Assembly: GCF_002797895.1 (NCBI RefSeq)
Contig: NZ_PGES01000001.1
Span: forward strand, 4,402,001-4,466,000
Length of the DNA stretch: 64,000 nt
Reading direction: 5' to 3'
DNA from: Janthinobacterium sp. 67
GTDB lineage: Bacteria; Pseudomonadota; Gammaproteobacteria; Burkholderiales; Burkholderiaceae_D
This document shows, one piece after another, positions 1-9,612 of this stretch. The notes below the pieces were generated by a model. It ran no database searches. It had not been told where the DNA came from and saw only the letters and a list, made by a program, of their open reading frames with translations. Both the position numbers and the translations under genes were made by a program. Within the stretch, counting starts at the first letter, position 1. Every line of letters begins with the position of its first letter.

Positions 1-2
1 TG

Positions 3-377
3 CCGTCGTGGCTGGGCGGCATGGCCACGGGTTTCTTCCTGTTTCTACCGTTGTACGCGCTGCGCGGCATGGCCGCCGGCGACGTCAAATTGATCGCCAT
101 GGTGGGCGCCTTTGCCGGTCCCTGGCCCGTGCTGCAGATCTGTTTCGCCACGTTTGTCCTGGGCGGCGTGATGGCCGTGCTGATGATCACCTGGCAGGGC
201 AAGTGGCGCGCCTGCCTGGCCAATCTGCGCCAGTTGCTGTGGCCGATGATCGCGCGCATGGCCGGCATTTCCCTGGCGCCCAACGCGCTCGGCAGCGGCG
301 CCAGCGTGGGCAATATGCCGTATGGACTGGCCATTGCCCTGGGCTGTCTGGTGGTGCAAGGGCGGCAGTATTTCTGA
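3..377 (+). CDS. cpaA: Prepilin peptidase of the Tad pilus, CpaA/TadV type (5' truncated by window)
   Basis: C-terminal part of an A24-family prepilin peptidase. The open frame already runs from base 3 (P-S-W-L-G-G before the first Met at 21), so the gene starts before the window. The visible part has hydrophobic segments and the conserved GDVK motif around the second catalytic Asp (AAGDVKLIAMVGAFAG), followed by two more membrane segments. It would cleave and possibly methylate Flp pilin and TadE/F-type pseudopilins in the inner membrane. It lies at the head of the tad genes seen here; the flp pilin gene itself must be upstream of the window. The family call is firm, the true start is not visible. 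Confidence 0.85.
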   Translation, partial: PSWLGGMATGFFLFLPLYALRGMAAGDVKLIAMVGAFAGPWPVLQICFATFVLGGVMAVLMITWQGKWRACLANLRQLLWPMIARMAGISLAPNALGSGASVGNMPYGLAIALGCLVVQGRQYF

Positions 378-470
378 TTGGCATTTATTGCTCTGAATCA
401 ATGGACGCCAGTGTCCGCTCGCTAGAATGAATTTTGTTGAATGCCCTCTTAACCGGCTTGGAGACGCAGC

Positions 471-1844
471 ATGACCGAGGTCGACTATTCCATGAGCACC
501 GACAGCACGCCGCGCCCCGCCGACGCGAACCTGATGCCGCCCTTGCCGCCGCAGCCGAAGAGCTTGCGTGAAACGGGGCTCGAGCGCTCGCTGGTGGTCG
601 AATTGATCGCCAAGCTGATGTTTGTCGGCGGCAAGACGCACCTGTCCGCGCTGACGACGCGCCTGCGCCTGTCGATCAACGTCTTGCGCGAAGTGCTCGA
701 TTTCATGGTGACGGAGCAGATGGCCGAAGTGGCCTGGCGCGGCGAATCCGATATCGATGTGCAATACCAGCTGACGGGTGCTGGCAAGCAGCGCGCCGGC
801 GCCTTCCTCGAGCGTTGCGCCTACGTCGGCGCCGCGCCCGTCACCCTGGACGCCTACCGCGCCATGGTGGCGCGCCAGTCGTGGCTGGCGCAGGAACAGC
901 GCGTCGGCAGCGACGACCTGGCCGCCGTGCTCGGTGGCGCCCACGCGGGTCCCGGCATGCTCGACGTGGTCGGCGCGGCCCTGCATTCGGGACGCTCGCT
1001 GCTGCTGTACGGTCCGCCCGGCAGCGGCAAGTCGACCCTGGCGCTGCAACTGGGGCAATTGCTGCACGGTCTCGTCGCCGTGCCGCACGCCATCGTCGTC
1101 GGCCACGACATCATCCAGCTGTACGATCCGGCCCAGCACCTGCCGCCTGCGCCGCAGCACGTCAGCCATGCGCGCCAGGCGCTGGAACGGCGCAGCACGG
1201 ATATCCGCTGGGTGCTGTGCCAGCGTCCCGTGATCCACGTGGGCGCCGAGCTCGATGCCGGCATGCTGGAGCTGCGCCATGACGCCAGCGGCGGCTGCTA
1301 CCAGGCGCCGCCCCATGTGCGGGCGAATAACGGCATGCTGATCATCGACGACCTGGGCCGCCAGCGCCTGGGTGCGCAAGAACTGCTGACGCGGCTGATG
1401 CAGCCGCTGGCGCGCGGCAGCGACCAGCTGGCCTTGCCCGGCGGCGTGCAGATCAGCGTGCCGTTCGACAATGCCCTCGTGCTGGCCACGAACGTGCCGC
1501 CGGGCGAGCTGTTTGACGCCGCCTTGCTGCGTCGCATCGGCTACAAGGTGCGGGTGGGGCCGCTGGCCGAGAACGCCTATCGCGCGCTGTTCCGCCAGCA
1601 ATGCCGGCTGGCCGGCATGAGCATCGATGAGCTGGCCATGAATCATTTGCTGCAGCTGCATGGCGCGCAGGGACGGCCCTTGCTGGCCAGCTATCCGCAG
1701 GAATTGCTGGCGCGCATAGGCGACTTCGCCGGCTTTGCCGGCTGCGAAGCGCGCCTGACGGTGGCCGCCCTGGAGCAGGCCTGGAGCAGCCTGTTTGCCA
1801 GCTGCGACATGCCGTCCGCCAGCCTGTGCGAGCGTATCGCATGA
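471..1844 (+). CDS. AAA-type ATPase of the tad locus with N-terminal winged-helix-like region
   Basis: 457-aa protein. Residues about 40-120 look like a winged-helix fold (LSALTTRLRLSINVLREVLD). A Walker A GPPGSGKST lies near residue 185 and a Walker B-like LIIDDLGRQ near 290, with sensor-like ATNVPPGELFDAALLRRI near 345. It is therefore an AAA+ style ATPase rather than a secretion ATPase of the CpaF kind. It sits between the prepilin peptidase and cpaB and overlaps cpaB by ATGA at 1841-1844, so it is translationally coupled to pilus genes. The specific role is not known to me; a regulatory or assembly-chaperone role is inference. No characterised symbol is assigned. Confidence 0.75.
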   Translation: MTEVDYSMSTDSTPRPADANLMPPLPPQPKSLRETGLERSLVVELIAKLMFVGGKTHLSALTTRLRLSINVLREVLDFMVTEQMAEVAWRGESDIDVQYQLTGAGKQRAGAFLERCAYVGAAPVTLDAYRAMVARQSWLAQEQRVGSDDLAAVLGGAHAGPGMLDVVGAALHSGRSLLLYGPPGSGKSTLALQLGQLLHGLVAVPHAIVVGHDIIQLYDPAQHLPPAPQHVSHARQALERRSTDIRWVLCQRPVIHVGAELDAGMLELRHDASGGCYQAPPHVRANNGMLIIDDLGRQRLGAQELLTRLMQPLARGSDQLALPGGVQISVPFDNALVLATNVPPGELFDAALLRRIGYKVRVGPLAENAYRALFRQQCRLAGMSIDELAMNHLLQLHGAQGRPLLASYPQELLARIGDFAGFAGCEARLTVAALEQAWSSLFASCDMPSASLCERIA

Positions 1845-2701
1845 AAAACCGGCGCGCCCTCATGATGATGGCCCTGGCTGTGGTGCTGGGTCTGCTGGCC
1901 GTGCTGCTGGCCTCGCACTGGCTGCTGCGCCAGACGCCGGCCGGCAAGGGCAAGATCGTCGTTGCCTCCACCGATGTCAACCTGGGCCAGCGCCTGACGC
2001 CCGAGATGCTGCGCCTGGCCGAGTGGCCGGCGGAAAGCTTGCCGCAAGGCGCGCTGCAAGACCCGGCAAAACTGGCGGGACGGGTGCTGAAAACCAGCGT
2101 GCTGCGCGGCGAACCGCTGAGCGAAGCGAAGCTGGCGCCGGCCGGCACCCTGGGCGGCTTGTCGGCCCTGATCACGGAAGGGCGGCGCGCCATCACCGTG
2201 CGCGTCAACGACGTGATCGGCGTGGCCGGCTTCGCCTTGCCGGGCAACTATGTCGACATCATCGTCAGTACCCAGCACGATGCCGGCGACCGTGCGTTTC
2301 CGCAAAGCCGCAATATTTCCAAGATCGTGCTCGAACGCATCCTCGTGCTGGCCGTGGCGCAGGAAGTGGGACGCGACGAGACCAAGCCGCGCGTGGTCAA
2401 CGCCGTGACCCTGGAAGTGACGCCGGAACAGGCGGAAAACCTGGACCTGGCGCGCAGCGTGGGCAGCCTGTCGCTGGTGCTGCGCAACCAGGTCGACCCG
2501 CAGCCCGGGGTGACGGCGGGCGCCACCAAGCTGACCCTGCTGGGCGGGCCGCACGAAGCCGAGCCCGCTACCGCGCCTGCCGCCGCACCCGTGCTGGCCG
2601 CCGCGCCGCGTCCGGTGCGTGTGGCGAAGGCGCCGCCGGAACCAAAGCGCCAGTGCAGCGCCGTCATCGATGGGACGCGCCAGTCGCGCGAATGTTTTTA
2701 G
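1841..2701 (+). CDS. cpaB: Flp pilus assembly protein CpaB/RcpC
   Basis: 286 aa if started at the ATG at 1841, which overlaps the preceding stop codon. An N-terminal membrane anchor (MMMALAVVLGLLAVLLAS) is followed by an SAF-like domain (residues about 40-105) and the conserved CpaB stretch ending GFALPGNYVDIIVS around residue 140. The C-terminus is Ala/Pro-rich. CpaB proteins are periplasmic, associate with the Tad secretin and help pilus passage. The next gene is the secretin, matching usual tad gene order. A longer reading from 1826 is possible but the coupled start is preferred. Confidence 0.88.
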   Translation: MKNRRALMMMALAVVLGLLAVLLASHWLLRQTPAGKGKIVVASTDVNLGQRLTPEMLRLAEWPAESLPQGALQDPAKLAGRVLKTSVLRGEPLSEAKLAPAGTLGGLSALITEGRRAITVRVNDVIGVAGFALPGNYVDIIVSTQHDAGDRAFPQSRNISKIVLERILVLAVAQEVGRDETKPRVVNAVTLEVTPEQAENLDLARSVGSLSLVLRNQVDPQPGVTAGATKLTLLGGPHEAEPATAPAAAPVLAAAPRPVRVAKAPPEPKRQCSAVIDGTRQSRECF

Positions 2702-2708
2702 CTCAACC

Positions 2709-4151
2709 ATGGACACGCTCATGAACCGCGCTCTGCTGACACTGTGCTGCCTGCTGTTGCCGCTTGCCGGCGCGGCAGCCGATCCTGGCCCCCGCTGCGG
2801 CGGCGAAGCGGCGACACCGGGCAACTTGCAGCTGCAAGTGGGTAAGTCGAGCATGCTGCGCCTGCCCGAGGCCGTGCTGGCCCGCAGCGTCGGCAATCCC
2901 GCCATGCTGCAAGCCATGCTGGTGGCGCCCGACACCTTATATGTGGTCGGCGTCGACGTGGGCAGCACGAACATGATCATCCAGGGACGCAGCGGCGTGT
3001 GCAGCGTGGTGAACGTCAGCGTCAGCATGGATCCGTCCGGCCTGCAAACGACCCTGGCGGCCCTGATGCCGGAAGAAAAAGCCATTCGCGTGACGGCCGT
3101 GGCCGATACCCTGGTGCTGTCGGGCACGGTACAGGATGCGGGCGCCGTGCTGCGCGCCGCCGAACTGGCCCACGCCTATTTGCGCCGCGCAACTGTACCG
3201 CTGGCGCTGCCCAAGCCTGCCGATGGCGCCGCCATGCCGCTTGTTGCCACGGCGCCCGCTGGCGGCGCGAACAGCCGCATCATCAATATGCTCGACGTCA
3301 GCGCGCCGCAGCAGGTGATGCTGGCCGTGCAGATCGCCGAAGTATCGAAGTCGCTGCTGGAGCGGCTGGAAGTGGGCGCCACCCTGCGTTTTGCTTCCGG
3401 CAGCTGGGCCACCACCTTGCTGTCGAATTTCCTGAGCGGCACGGCCAATGGCTTGCTCGACGTGCGCAAGTCGAATGGCCAGCAGCTGACCATCGAGGCG
3501 CAGAAGCAGGATGGCCTGGTGCGCATCCTGGCCGAGCCGACGGTGATGGCGATCAGTGGGCAGGAGGGCAGTTTTCTGGCCGGCGGCAAGATTTTCATTC
3601 CCGTCGGCCAGGACAACAACAAGATCACCCTGGAAGAGCGCGAGTATGGCGTCGGCCTGCGTTTTACGCCCACCGTGCTGTCGGGCGGGCGCATCAATCT
3701 GAAGGTGGCGCCGGAAGTGTCGGAACTGTCGCGCGAAGGCGTCGGCATTTCCGCCGCCGGCGTCAGCGGACGCTCGATTTTGCCCGTAATTACCACGCGG
3801 CGCGCCTCGACCACGGTGCAGCTGTACGACGGCCAGAGCTATGCCATCGGCGGCTTGATCAAGAACAACCAGGTAAGCAACATCACGGGCGTGCCCTGGC
3901 TCAGCGAACTGCCGATTCTCGGCGCGCTGTTTCGCAGCACGGACTTCCAGCATGACCGCACGGAATTGTTGTTCGTCATTACTGCGCACCTCGTGAAACC
4001 CTTGCCGGCCGATGCCGCACTGCCGACGGCGCAACTGGCGCCGCCCTCGCGCACGGACTTGATGTTGCGCGGCAAGATGGAAGGCAGTTTGCCGCTGGCG
4101 CCGCCGTCCGTGCCGCCACCGCGCGCGGCCAACGGCTTCGAGTTGAAATGA
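2709..4151 (+). CDS. cpaC: Tad pilus outer-membrane secretin CpaC/RcpA
   Basis: About 480 aa. A signal peptide (LLTLCCLLLPLAGAAAD) leads into an N-terminal pilus/BON-like region (residues about 30-190) and a type II/III secretin domain from about residue 210. The domain ends with the typical LYDGQSYAIGGLIKNN, then WLSELPILGALFRS and the terminal strand FVITAHLVKPL. It forms the outer-membrane channel through which the Flp pilus emerges. ATG at 2709 was chosen; ATG at 2721 is an equally acceptable start. It begins 7 bp after cpaB and is followed at once by a small lipoprotein. Confidence 0.9.
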   Translation: MDTLMNRALLTLCCLLLPLAGAAADPGPRCGGEAATPGNLQLQVGKSSMLRLPEAVLARSVGNPAMLQAMLVAPDTLYVVGVDVGSTNMIIQGRSGVCSVVNVSVSMDPSGLQTTLAALMPEEKAIRVTAVADTLVLSGTVQDAGAVLRAAELAHAYLRRATVPLALPKPADGAAMPLVATAPAGGANSRIINMLDVSAPQQVMLAVQIAEVSKSLLERLEVGATLRFASGSWATTLLSNFLSGTANGLLDVRKSNGQQLTIEAQKQDGLVRILAEPTVMAISGQEGSFLAGGKIFIPVGQDNNKITLEEREYGVGLRFTPTVLSGGRINLKVAPEVSELSREGVGISAAGVSGRSILPVITTRRASTTVQLYDGQSYAIGGLIKNNQVSNITGVPWLSELPILGALFRSTDFQHDRTELLFVITAHLVKPLPADAALPTAQLAPPSRTDLMLRGKMEGSLPLAPPSVPPPRAANGFELK

Positions 4152-4167
4152 GATGGGGAGATACGCC

Positions 4168-4470
4168 ATGCCGAACTCGTTCCTGACATCGCTGCGGCGC
4201 CTGGCCGCCCTGGTCCTTGCCCTGCAAATGGCCGCCTGCGCGCACAGCAGCACGCCGCAGCTGGACCCGCGCTTCGGCGACGCCGTGCGCCTGGCCATGG
4301 CGCAGCAGGTCCGTTACCCGGCCAGCGCGGGCAATCGCCAGCTTGCCGACGGGCTGGACGGGCCCAGCGCGCACGCCGTCATGCAGCGCTACCGTGCCTC
4401 GTTCGTCGAACCGAACGGCCAGGCGCCGCAGCCGGTGCAATTCATGCTGGGAGGCGGCAATGGCAAATAG
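4168..4470 (+). CDS. Small lipoprotein of the tad locus
   Basis: 100-aa protein with a lipoprotein-type signal (LVLALQMAAC, lipobox Cys near residue 23). The start at 4168 is supported by GGGGAG eight bases upstream; an ATG at 4153 is less well placed. The rest is a short soluble domain with no motif I can name. Position after the secretin and before TadG-type proteins suggests a pilotin-like or CpaD-like role in the outer membrane. That role is inference from context, not from a recognised domain. Confidence 0.7.
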   Translation: MPNSFLTSLRRLAALVLALQMAACAHSSTPQLDPRFGDAVRLAMAQQVRYPASAGNRQLADGLDGPSAHAVMQRYRASFVEPNGQAPQPVQFMLGGGNGK

Positions 4471-5893
4471 ACGCCAGGGCCAGCGTCAGCGCGGGGCGAT
4501 GCTGATCGCCTTTTCCATCCTGCTCATCCTGGTGCTGGGTTTTATCGGCCTGGCGCTCGACGTGGGCCAGGTCATCGGCCGCAAGACGGAATTGCAGAAC
4601 CTGGCCGACAACGCGGCGCTGGCGGCGGCCGCGGAACTGGTGGGCACGCCCGAAGGGCTGGACAGCGCCGTGACGAAGGCCAAGAGCAGCGCGGCCGACA
4701 AGAGCGCGTGGCGCCGCCGCATGCAAGGCGCCATCCTGTCGGACGCCAGCATCCGTTTCGCCAGCGCGCCAGATGCGCCCGCCAGTGCCTGGCATGCGGC
4801 GGGCGCCGTGCCCGATCCCGCCACGGCCCTGTTCGTGCGCGTCGATACGCAGGCCAATACACCGTCGCTGGGGCGGGTGACGACGGCGTTCCTGGGCGCC
4901 TGGTCGCCGGCGCTGCGCACCCTGGACACGGGCGCGCGCGCCGTGGCGGGGCGTACCAGCCTGAACCTGACACCGCTGGCCATCTGCGCGCTGTCTGCCA
5001 GCGCGGCCAGCCCGCGCACGAATGCGGCGCTGCTGCCGGCCGTCGAGTTGCTGGAATATGGCTTTCGCCGTGGCGTGGCGTACAACTTGTTGAAGCTCAA
5101 TCCGAACGGCCCGGCGGCCGAACATTTCGTGCTCAATCCACTGGGCCCGCCGGGCGTGGTGGGACCGTCGCAGCAGGTCGGCGAATCGAGCGTGCTGCCG
5201 TTTGTGTGCAGCGGCACGGTGCTGTATCCGCGCATCGGCAGCGCCCAGGTGCACGTGCACCGGCCCTTTCCCGCCACCTTGTGGCCGGCTTTCAACGCGC
5301 GCTTCAACCAGCATGCGGGCAGCGGCTGCCATACGATCACGGCGCCGCCCGACACGAATATCCGCGCCTATCCGAATACGGCCACGAACTGGTGGATGAC
5401 GAACACGCCCGACGCGCCGAGCGCCCTGAGCACAGGCAATCCGCTGCTGTCCGTGGCCGATCCGGAAGCGAACGCGACGCCGCCCGCGGTTGGCGGTTAT
5501 GGCCCGTTGTGGTCGTTTGCCAAGGCGGCCAAATACAGCAGCGTGAAGCCGGCCGGCGGCTATTTGCCGTTCGCCACCAGCGACTGGCCCAAGCTGTATC
5601 CGGCCAGCCCTGCCGCGCCGGCCGCCAAGTCCGGCTATCCGGCCACGCCGCCATACCAGACGCTGGCGTACCAGACGGCGCCGACCGGCAACACGGGCGT
5701 GGCGCAGCGGCGCCTGCTGCATATTCCCCTGCTGGCTTGTCCGCTGCCGGCCGGCAGCGACGTGCTGGCGCAGGTCCGCGGTATCGGCCGCTTCTTCATG
5801 ACGGCGCCGGCCAGCAATGGCGTGCTGAGCGCCGAATTTGACGGCCTGGTGGCCGAGGGCGCGCTGGTGGGCCCCGCGGAGCTGCTGCAATGA
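4460..5893 (+). CDS. tadG: TadG-like pilus assembly protein (putative Flp pilus-assembly TadE/G family)
   Basis: 477 aa from ATG 4460, which overlaps the lipoprotein end and has GGGAGGCGG before it. The N-terminus has a short basic leader (RRQGQRQRGAMLIAFS) and a long hydrophobic helix (LLILVLGFIGLALDVG), then QNLADNAALAAAAEL. This is the signature of TadG/TadE_N proteins whose N-terminus resembles a pseudopilin. The remaining 400 residues are periplasmic and less conserved. It likely acts in pilus assembly or envelope anchoring. It overlaps the next gene by ATGA. Confidence 0.82.
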   Translation: MANRRQGQRQRGAMLIAFSILLILVLGFIGLALDVGQVIGRKTELQNLADNAALAAAAELVGTPEGLDSAVTKAKSSAADKSAWRRRMQGAILSDASIRFASAPDAPASAWHAAGAVPDPATALFVRVDTQANTPSLGRVTTAFLGAWSPALRTLDTGARAVAGRTSLNLTPLAICALSASAASPRTNAALLPAVELLEYGFRRGVAYNLLKLNPNGPAAEHFVLNPLGPPGVVGPSQQVGESSVLPFVCSGTVLYPRIGSAQVHVHRPFPATLWPAFNARFNQHAGSGCHTITAPPDTNIRAYPNTATNWWMTNTPDAPSALSTGNPLLSVADPEANATPPAVGGYGPLWSFAKAAKYSSVKPAGGYLPFATSDWPKLYPASPAAPAAKSGYPATPPYQTLAYQTAPTGNTGVAQRRLLHIPLLACPLPAGSDVLAQVRGIGRFFMTAPASNGVLSAEFDGLVAEGALVGPAELLQ

Positions 5894-6372
5894 GGCCGGC
5901 CTGCCGCGCGCCACGCCGCCAGGAGGGTGTCGCCGCCATCGAGCTGGCGCTCATCATGCTGTTTTTCATGGGCCTGTTGCCTTTCGTGCTGCTGTTCGGC
6001 CGCGCGCTGCTGGCGTACACGGCCCTGCAGAAAAGCGCGCACGATGCGGCGCGCTACCTGGCGACCATGCCGCTGCCGCAGATGGTCAATGCCGATGCGG
6101 CGGAGCAGGGCGCCGTGTTTGCCCGGCAGATGGTGCGCCAGGCGATGCTGGAATCCTGGCCAGGCATGAGCAGCAGCAAGGTCGTCGTGGAATGCGTGTA
6201 TGCCGACGATGCCTATAACTGCGGCAATTCTGCGACGGCGCCGCTGCAGGTGCGCATCAAGTTGTCCGTGGAGATGCCTGTCGATATCTTGCCCGAGCTG
6301 ACGCGCAAGTGGCTGCCGCAACTGGCGCCGATCTCGCTGCGTGCCAATGCGACATTGCGCTATGTTCATTAA
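5890..6372 (+). CDS. tadE: TadE-like pseudopilin
   Basis: 160 aa, translationally coupled to the preceding gene (ATGA at 5890). The N-terminus reads QEGVAAIELALIMLFFMG, with a pilin-type Glu five residues after the putative cleavage Gly, then LQKSAHDAARYLAT, typical of TadE family pseudopilins processed by the Tad prepilin peptidase. The C-terminal region contains a Cys pair (ECVYADDAYNC). It is expected to be a minor inner-membrane or pilus-associated component. Confidence 0.85.
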   Translation: MRPACRAPRRQEGVAAIELALIMLFFMGLLPFVLLFGRALLAYTALQKSAHDAARYLATMPLPQMVNADAAEQGAVFARQMVRQAMLESWPGMSSSKVVVECVYADDAYNCGNSATAPLQVRIKLSVEMPVDILPELTRKWLPQLAPISLRANATLRYVH

Positions 6373-6967
6373 TCCGCACCCCCGGCGGCAGCGGCAGGAC
6401 GGCGTATTCGCTGTCGAGTTCGCCATGCTGGCGCTGCTGTTCTTTCTGTTCCTGTTTGCCCTGCTGGAAGTGGCGCGCGCCGTGTATTTATGGAATATGG
6501 TGCATGAAATCACGCGGCGTGCCGCGCGCGGTGCGGCCGTTGCCGATTTCAGCAACGCAAGTGCGCTGCAGGACGTGCGCACGCACGCCGTGCTGCGGGC
6601 CGCGCCGGGCGTGCTGCCGCTCGGCGGCGGCATCAGCGACGCGTATGTGCGCATCGATTATCTGTCGCAGGCCGGCGGCGCCGCGCTGGCGGCCGTTCCG
6701 GTGACGGTGATGCCCGGTTGCCCGCAGCGTAACCGCATCAATTGTCTGGACGATCCGCACGGCGCCAGCTGCATCCGTTTCGTGCGCGCACGCCTGTGCG
6801 TGCCCGGCGATGGCGGGCGCTGCGAGAGCGTGCCGTACAGGCCCATCCTGCCGCTGCTGGGGATGATGTTCCCGTCCGGCGCAAGCGCCGTGCGCCTGCC
6901 CAGCGGCGCCACCATGGCGGTGGCCGAGTCGCTGGGGTATCCGGACAATCCCGGCTTTTGTCCTTGA
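6362..6967 (+). CDS. tadF: TadE/TadF-like pseudopilin
   Basis: 201 aa from ATG 6362 (overlaps tadE stop). The N-terminal QDGVFAVEFAMLALLFFL followed by a long hydrophobic helix and MVHEITRRAARGAAV is a TadE/F pseudopilin signature with the conserved Glu. Four Cys residues in the C-terminal half (MPGCPQRNRINC, ASCIRF, RLCVPG) suggest periplasmic disulfides. It is the second small pseudopilin of the locus and probably pairs with TadE. tadE versus tadF cannot be separated securely by sequence alone. Confidence 0.78.
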   Translation: MFINPHPRRQRQDGVFAVEFAMLALLFFLFLFALLEVARAVYLWNMVHEITRRAARGAAVADFSNASALQDVRTHAVLRAAPGVLPLGGGISDAYVRIDYLSQAGGAALAAVPVTVMPGCPQRNRINCLDDPHGASCIRFVRARLCVPGDGGRCESVPYRPILPLLGMMFPSGASAVRLPSGATMAVAESLGYPDNPGFCP

Positions 6968-7022
6968 GCGCCACTTGGCGGCGCAGCCGAATGTGTAGAC
7001 CTGAAAGAAGCGAGGAAGTGCG

Positions 7023-8192
7023 ATGAAAGCCTTGATGATTAGCCGTGACGCCAGCTTGCACGATGAAATTGCCGCACAGGGGGCGGCCCGCATGCCCGTG
7101 CTGCGCCTGCTGGAACGGCGCAGCGGCCTGCGCGACGCCGTCGAGCGCATGCTGCCCGAAGCGCCGGAACTGGTGATCGTCGACGCCAGCGGCATCGATG
7201 CCGATGAAGCCGACCTGCTGGAACGGCTGGCGCGCCAGTATCCGCTGGCGGTCCTGATGCTGCTCACGCGCGGCCAGCAGCAGGATGTCCTGATACGCGC
7301 CATGCGCGCCGGCATGCGCGAAGTGCTGCAGCTGCCGCTGGTGCACAAGGCCTTTCACGAGGCGATGGACAGGGTCGATATCCAGGCGGGCGTGACGCAG
7401 ATGCGCGATGGCAAAGTGCTCGCCTTCATCTCGTGCAAGGGCGGCAGCGGCGCCACTTTTTTGTCGACGAATTTTTCCTACGCGCTGGCCAGCCTGGCCG
7501 GCTGCAAGGTGCTGCTGATCGACCTGCACGGCCAGTTCGGCGACGCCACCTTATATGTCTCGGACCAGAAGCCGGCCATGACCCTGTCCGACATCTGCGC
7601 CCAGATCGCGCGCATGGATGGCGCCTTCCTCGCTTCGTGCCTGGTGCACGTGACGCCGAACTTCGGCGTGCTGGCGGCGGCCGACGACCCGTCGCACAAG
7701 GTCGACATGCAGCCCGAGCACATGGACCGCATCCTGGCCGTGGCGCGCCAGCATTACGACTACATCGTGCTCGACGTGGGACGCCAGATCGATGCGCTGT
7801 CGCTGCGCGCGCTCGACAACGCCGACGCCATCTATCCGGTGCTGCAGCTGGCCTTGCCCGACATCCGCGACGGGCGCCGCCTGCTTGATATTTTCCGCTC
7901 GCTCGGCTATCCGGGCGAACGCCTGCGCCTGATCGTCAACCGCTATGAGAAGGGCGGGCGGTTGCGCCTGGCGGACCTGGAGCAGGCGCTGGGCGCGGAA
8001 GTGGTGCATACGGTGCCCAACGATTACATCGCCGCCACCGATTCCGTCAACCAGGGCATTCCGCTGCTGCAGCTGTCGCGCACCAGCGCCGTGGCGCGCA
8101 GCCTGGCCGAACTGGTGGAACTGGTGACGGCGCGCCGCGTGACGGAAAGCCGCGGCCTGTTCGACCGCTTGTTCAGCCGCAGCGAGGCTTGA
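7023..8192 (+). CDS. cpaE: Tad pilus polar-localisation ATPase CpaE/TadZ
   Basis: 389 aa. The N-terminal 130 residues form a receiver-like domain. A MinD/ParA-type ATPase follows, with a deviant P-loop FISCKGGSGATFLSTNF near residue 140 and DLHGQFGDATLYVSD as switch region. CpaE/TadZ recruits the Tad machinery, often to the pole. It is separated from tadF by 55 bp with an AAGAAGCGAGGAAG Shine-Dalgarno area and precedes the motor ATPase cpaF. Confidence 0.9.
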   Translation: MKALMISRDASLHDEIAAQGAARMPVLRLLERRSGLRDAVERMLPEAPELVIVDASGIDADEADLLERLARQYPLAVLMLLTRGQQQDVLIRAMRAGMREVLQLPLVHKAFHEAMDRVDIQAGVTQMRDGKVLAFISCKGGSGATFLSTNFSYALASLAGCKVLLIDLHGQFGDATLYVSDQKPAMTLSDICAQIARMDGAFLASCLVHVTPNFGVLAAADDPSHKVDMQPEHMDRILAVARQHYDYIVLDVGRQIDALSLRALDNADAIYPVLQLALPDIRDGRRLLDIFRSLGYPGERLRLIVNRYEKGGRLRLADLEQALGAEVVHTVPNDYIAATDSVNQGIPLLQLSRTSAVARSLAELVELVTARRVTESRGLFDRLFSRSEA

Positions 8193-8249
8193 CGCGGTCG
8201 CCGATGAACGATGTCAAGGCTCCCGCCGGGAGCCATCATGGGAGCCGAG

Positions 8250-9596
8250 ATGACTTTACGCGAACGCCTGGCGGCAAATGAAACGGCGCGTCCCGCCAGC
8301 AATGGACAAGGCGCGCTGGCGCTGCACGCCTACCAGGAACTGAAAAAGACCATGCACCAGACGATACTCGACCGTATCGACCTGGAACGCTTGAAACGCC
8401 TGACGGCCGAGCAGTTCAAGCACGAGCTGGCGCTGCTGGTGCAGCGCGTGATCGAGGAAGAACGCATCGTGCTGAACCAGCACGAGCGCCACAGCCTGGT
8501 GCTCGACATCCAGCACGAGATGCTGGGCTTTGGCCCGCTCGAACCCTTGCTGGCCGACGCCAGCGTGTCCGACATCCTCGTCAATACCTGCGACAAGGTG
8601 TACGTGGAGCGGGGCGGGCGGCTGCAGCTGACGGACGTGACCTTCCACGACAATGCGCACCTGATGAAGATCATCGAAAAGATCGTCTCGCGCGTGGGGC
8701 GGCGCGTCGATGAATCGAGCCCGATGGTCGACGCGCGCCTGCCCGATGGTTCGCGCGTGAACGCCATCATTCCGCCGCTGGCCGTCGATGGCCCCATTTT
8801 ATCGATCCGGCGCTTCGCCGTGCAGCCTTTGACGATCGCCAATCTGCTCGACTACAAGAGCCTGACGCCGCCCATGGTGCAGGTGCTGCAGGCGCTGGGC
8901 CAGGCCAAGGTCAACATCCTGATCTCGGGCGGCACGGGCAGCGGCAAGACGACCCTGCTCAACGTGCTGTCCGGCTTCATTCCCGGCAGCGAGCGCATCG
9001 TCACCATCGAGGATGCGGCCGAACTGGCGCTGCGCCAGCCGCACGTGGTACGCCTGGAAACGCGCCCGCCCAACATCGAGGGCAAGGGCGAAGTGAGCCA
9101 GCGCGCGCTGGTGCGCAATGCGCTGCGCATGCGGCCCGACCGCATCATCCTGGGCGAGGTGCGCGGCGCCGAGGCGCTCGACATGCTGCAGGCGATGAAC
9201 ACGGGCCATGAAGGTTCGCTGGCGACCATTCACTCGAACACGGCGCGCGACGCGCTGGCGCGGCTGGAAAATATGGTCGGCATGGCCAACGTGAACCTGA
9301 CGCCGCGCGCCACGCGCCAGCAGATCTGTTCGGCCGTGACGGTGGTGATGCAAGTGTCGCGCCTGACGGACGGCGCGCGCAAGCTGGTCAGCCTGCAGGA
9401 AGTGACGGGCATGGAAGGCGACATCATCGCCATGCATGAAATCTTCCGCTTCGAGCAGACGGGCGTCGATGCCGATGGCAAGGTGCAGGGCCACTTCTGC
9501 GCCACGGGCGTGCGGCCCCGTTTCACGGAGCGCTTGCGCATGTTCGGCGCGCCCGTGCCCGATACGGTCTTCGATCCCGACCGCATCTACGAGTAA
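8250..9596 (+). CDS. cpaF: Tad pilus motor ATPase CpaF/TadA
   Basis: About 448 aa from ATG 8250; an ATG at 8238 is also preceded by GGGAG and cannot be excluded. It is a GspE/PilT-superfamily secretion ATPase of the CpaF subfamily: Walker [15 protein letters not shown] near residue 230, Asp box and Walker [16 protein letters not shown] near 295, His box [14 protein letters not shown] near 320. The hexamer powers both extension and retraction of Tad pili in studied systems. It is followed by tadB after 16 bp. Confidence 0.93.
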   Translation: MTLRERLAANETARPASNGQGALALHAYQELKKTMHQTILDRIDLERLKRLTAEQFKHELALLVQRVIEEERIVLNQHERHSLVLDIQHEMLGFGPLEPLLADASVSDILVNTCDKVYVERGGRLQLTDVTFHDNAHLMKIIEKIVSRVGRRVDESSPMVDARLPDGSRVNAIIPPLAVDGPILSIRRFAVQPLTIANLLDYKSLTPPMVQVLQALGQAKVNILISGGTGSGKTTLLNVLSGFIPGSERIVTIEDAAELALRQPHVVRLETRPPNIEGKGEVSQRALVRNALRMRPDRIILGEVRGAEALDMLQAMNTGHEGSLATIHSNTARDALARLENMVGMANVNLTPRATRQQICSAVTVVMQVSRLTDGARKLVSLQEVTGMEGDIIAMHEIFRFEQTGVDADGKVQGHFCATGVRPRFTERLRMFGAPVPDTVFDPDRIYE

Positions 9597-9612
9597 AAAC
9601 GAGGGAGGAATC

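Noticed and set aside
45..1661. Very long minus-strand open frame (538 aa) antisense to the tad genes
   Set aside because: High-GC shadow of the + strand genes; composition is His/Arg/Gln/Ala-rich with no domain or RBS. The same holds for similar antisense frames across gspC-gspN, petB, cpaC and the patatin gene.
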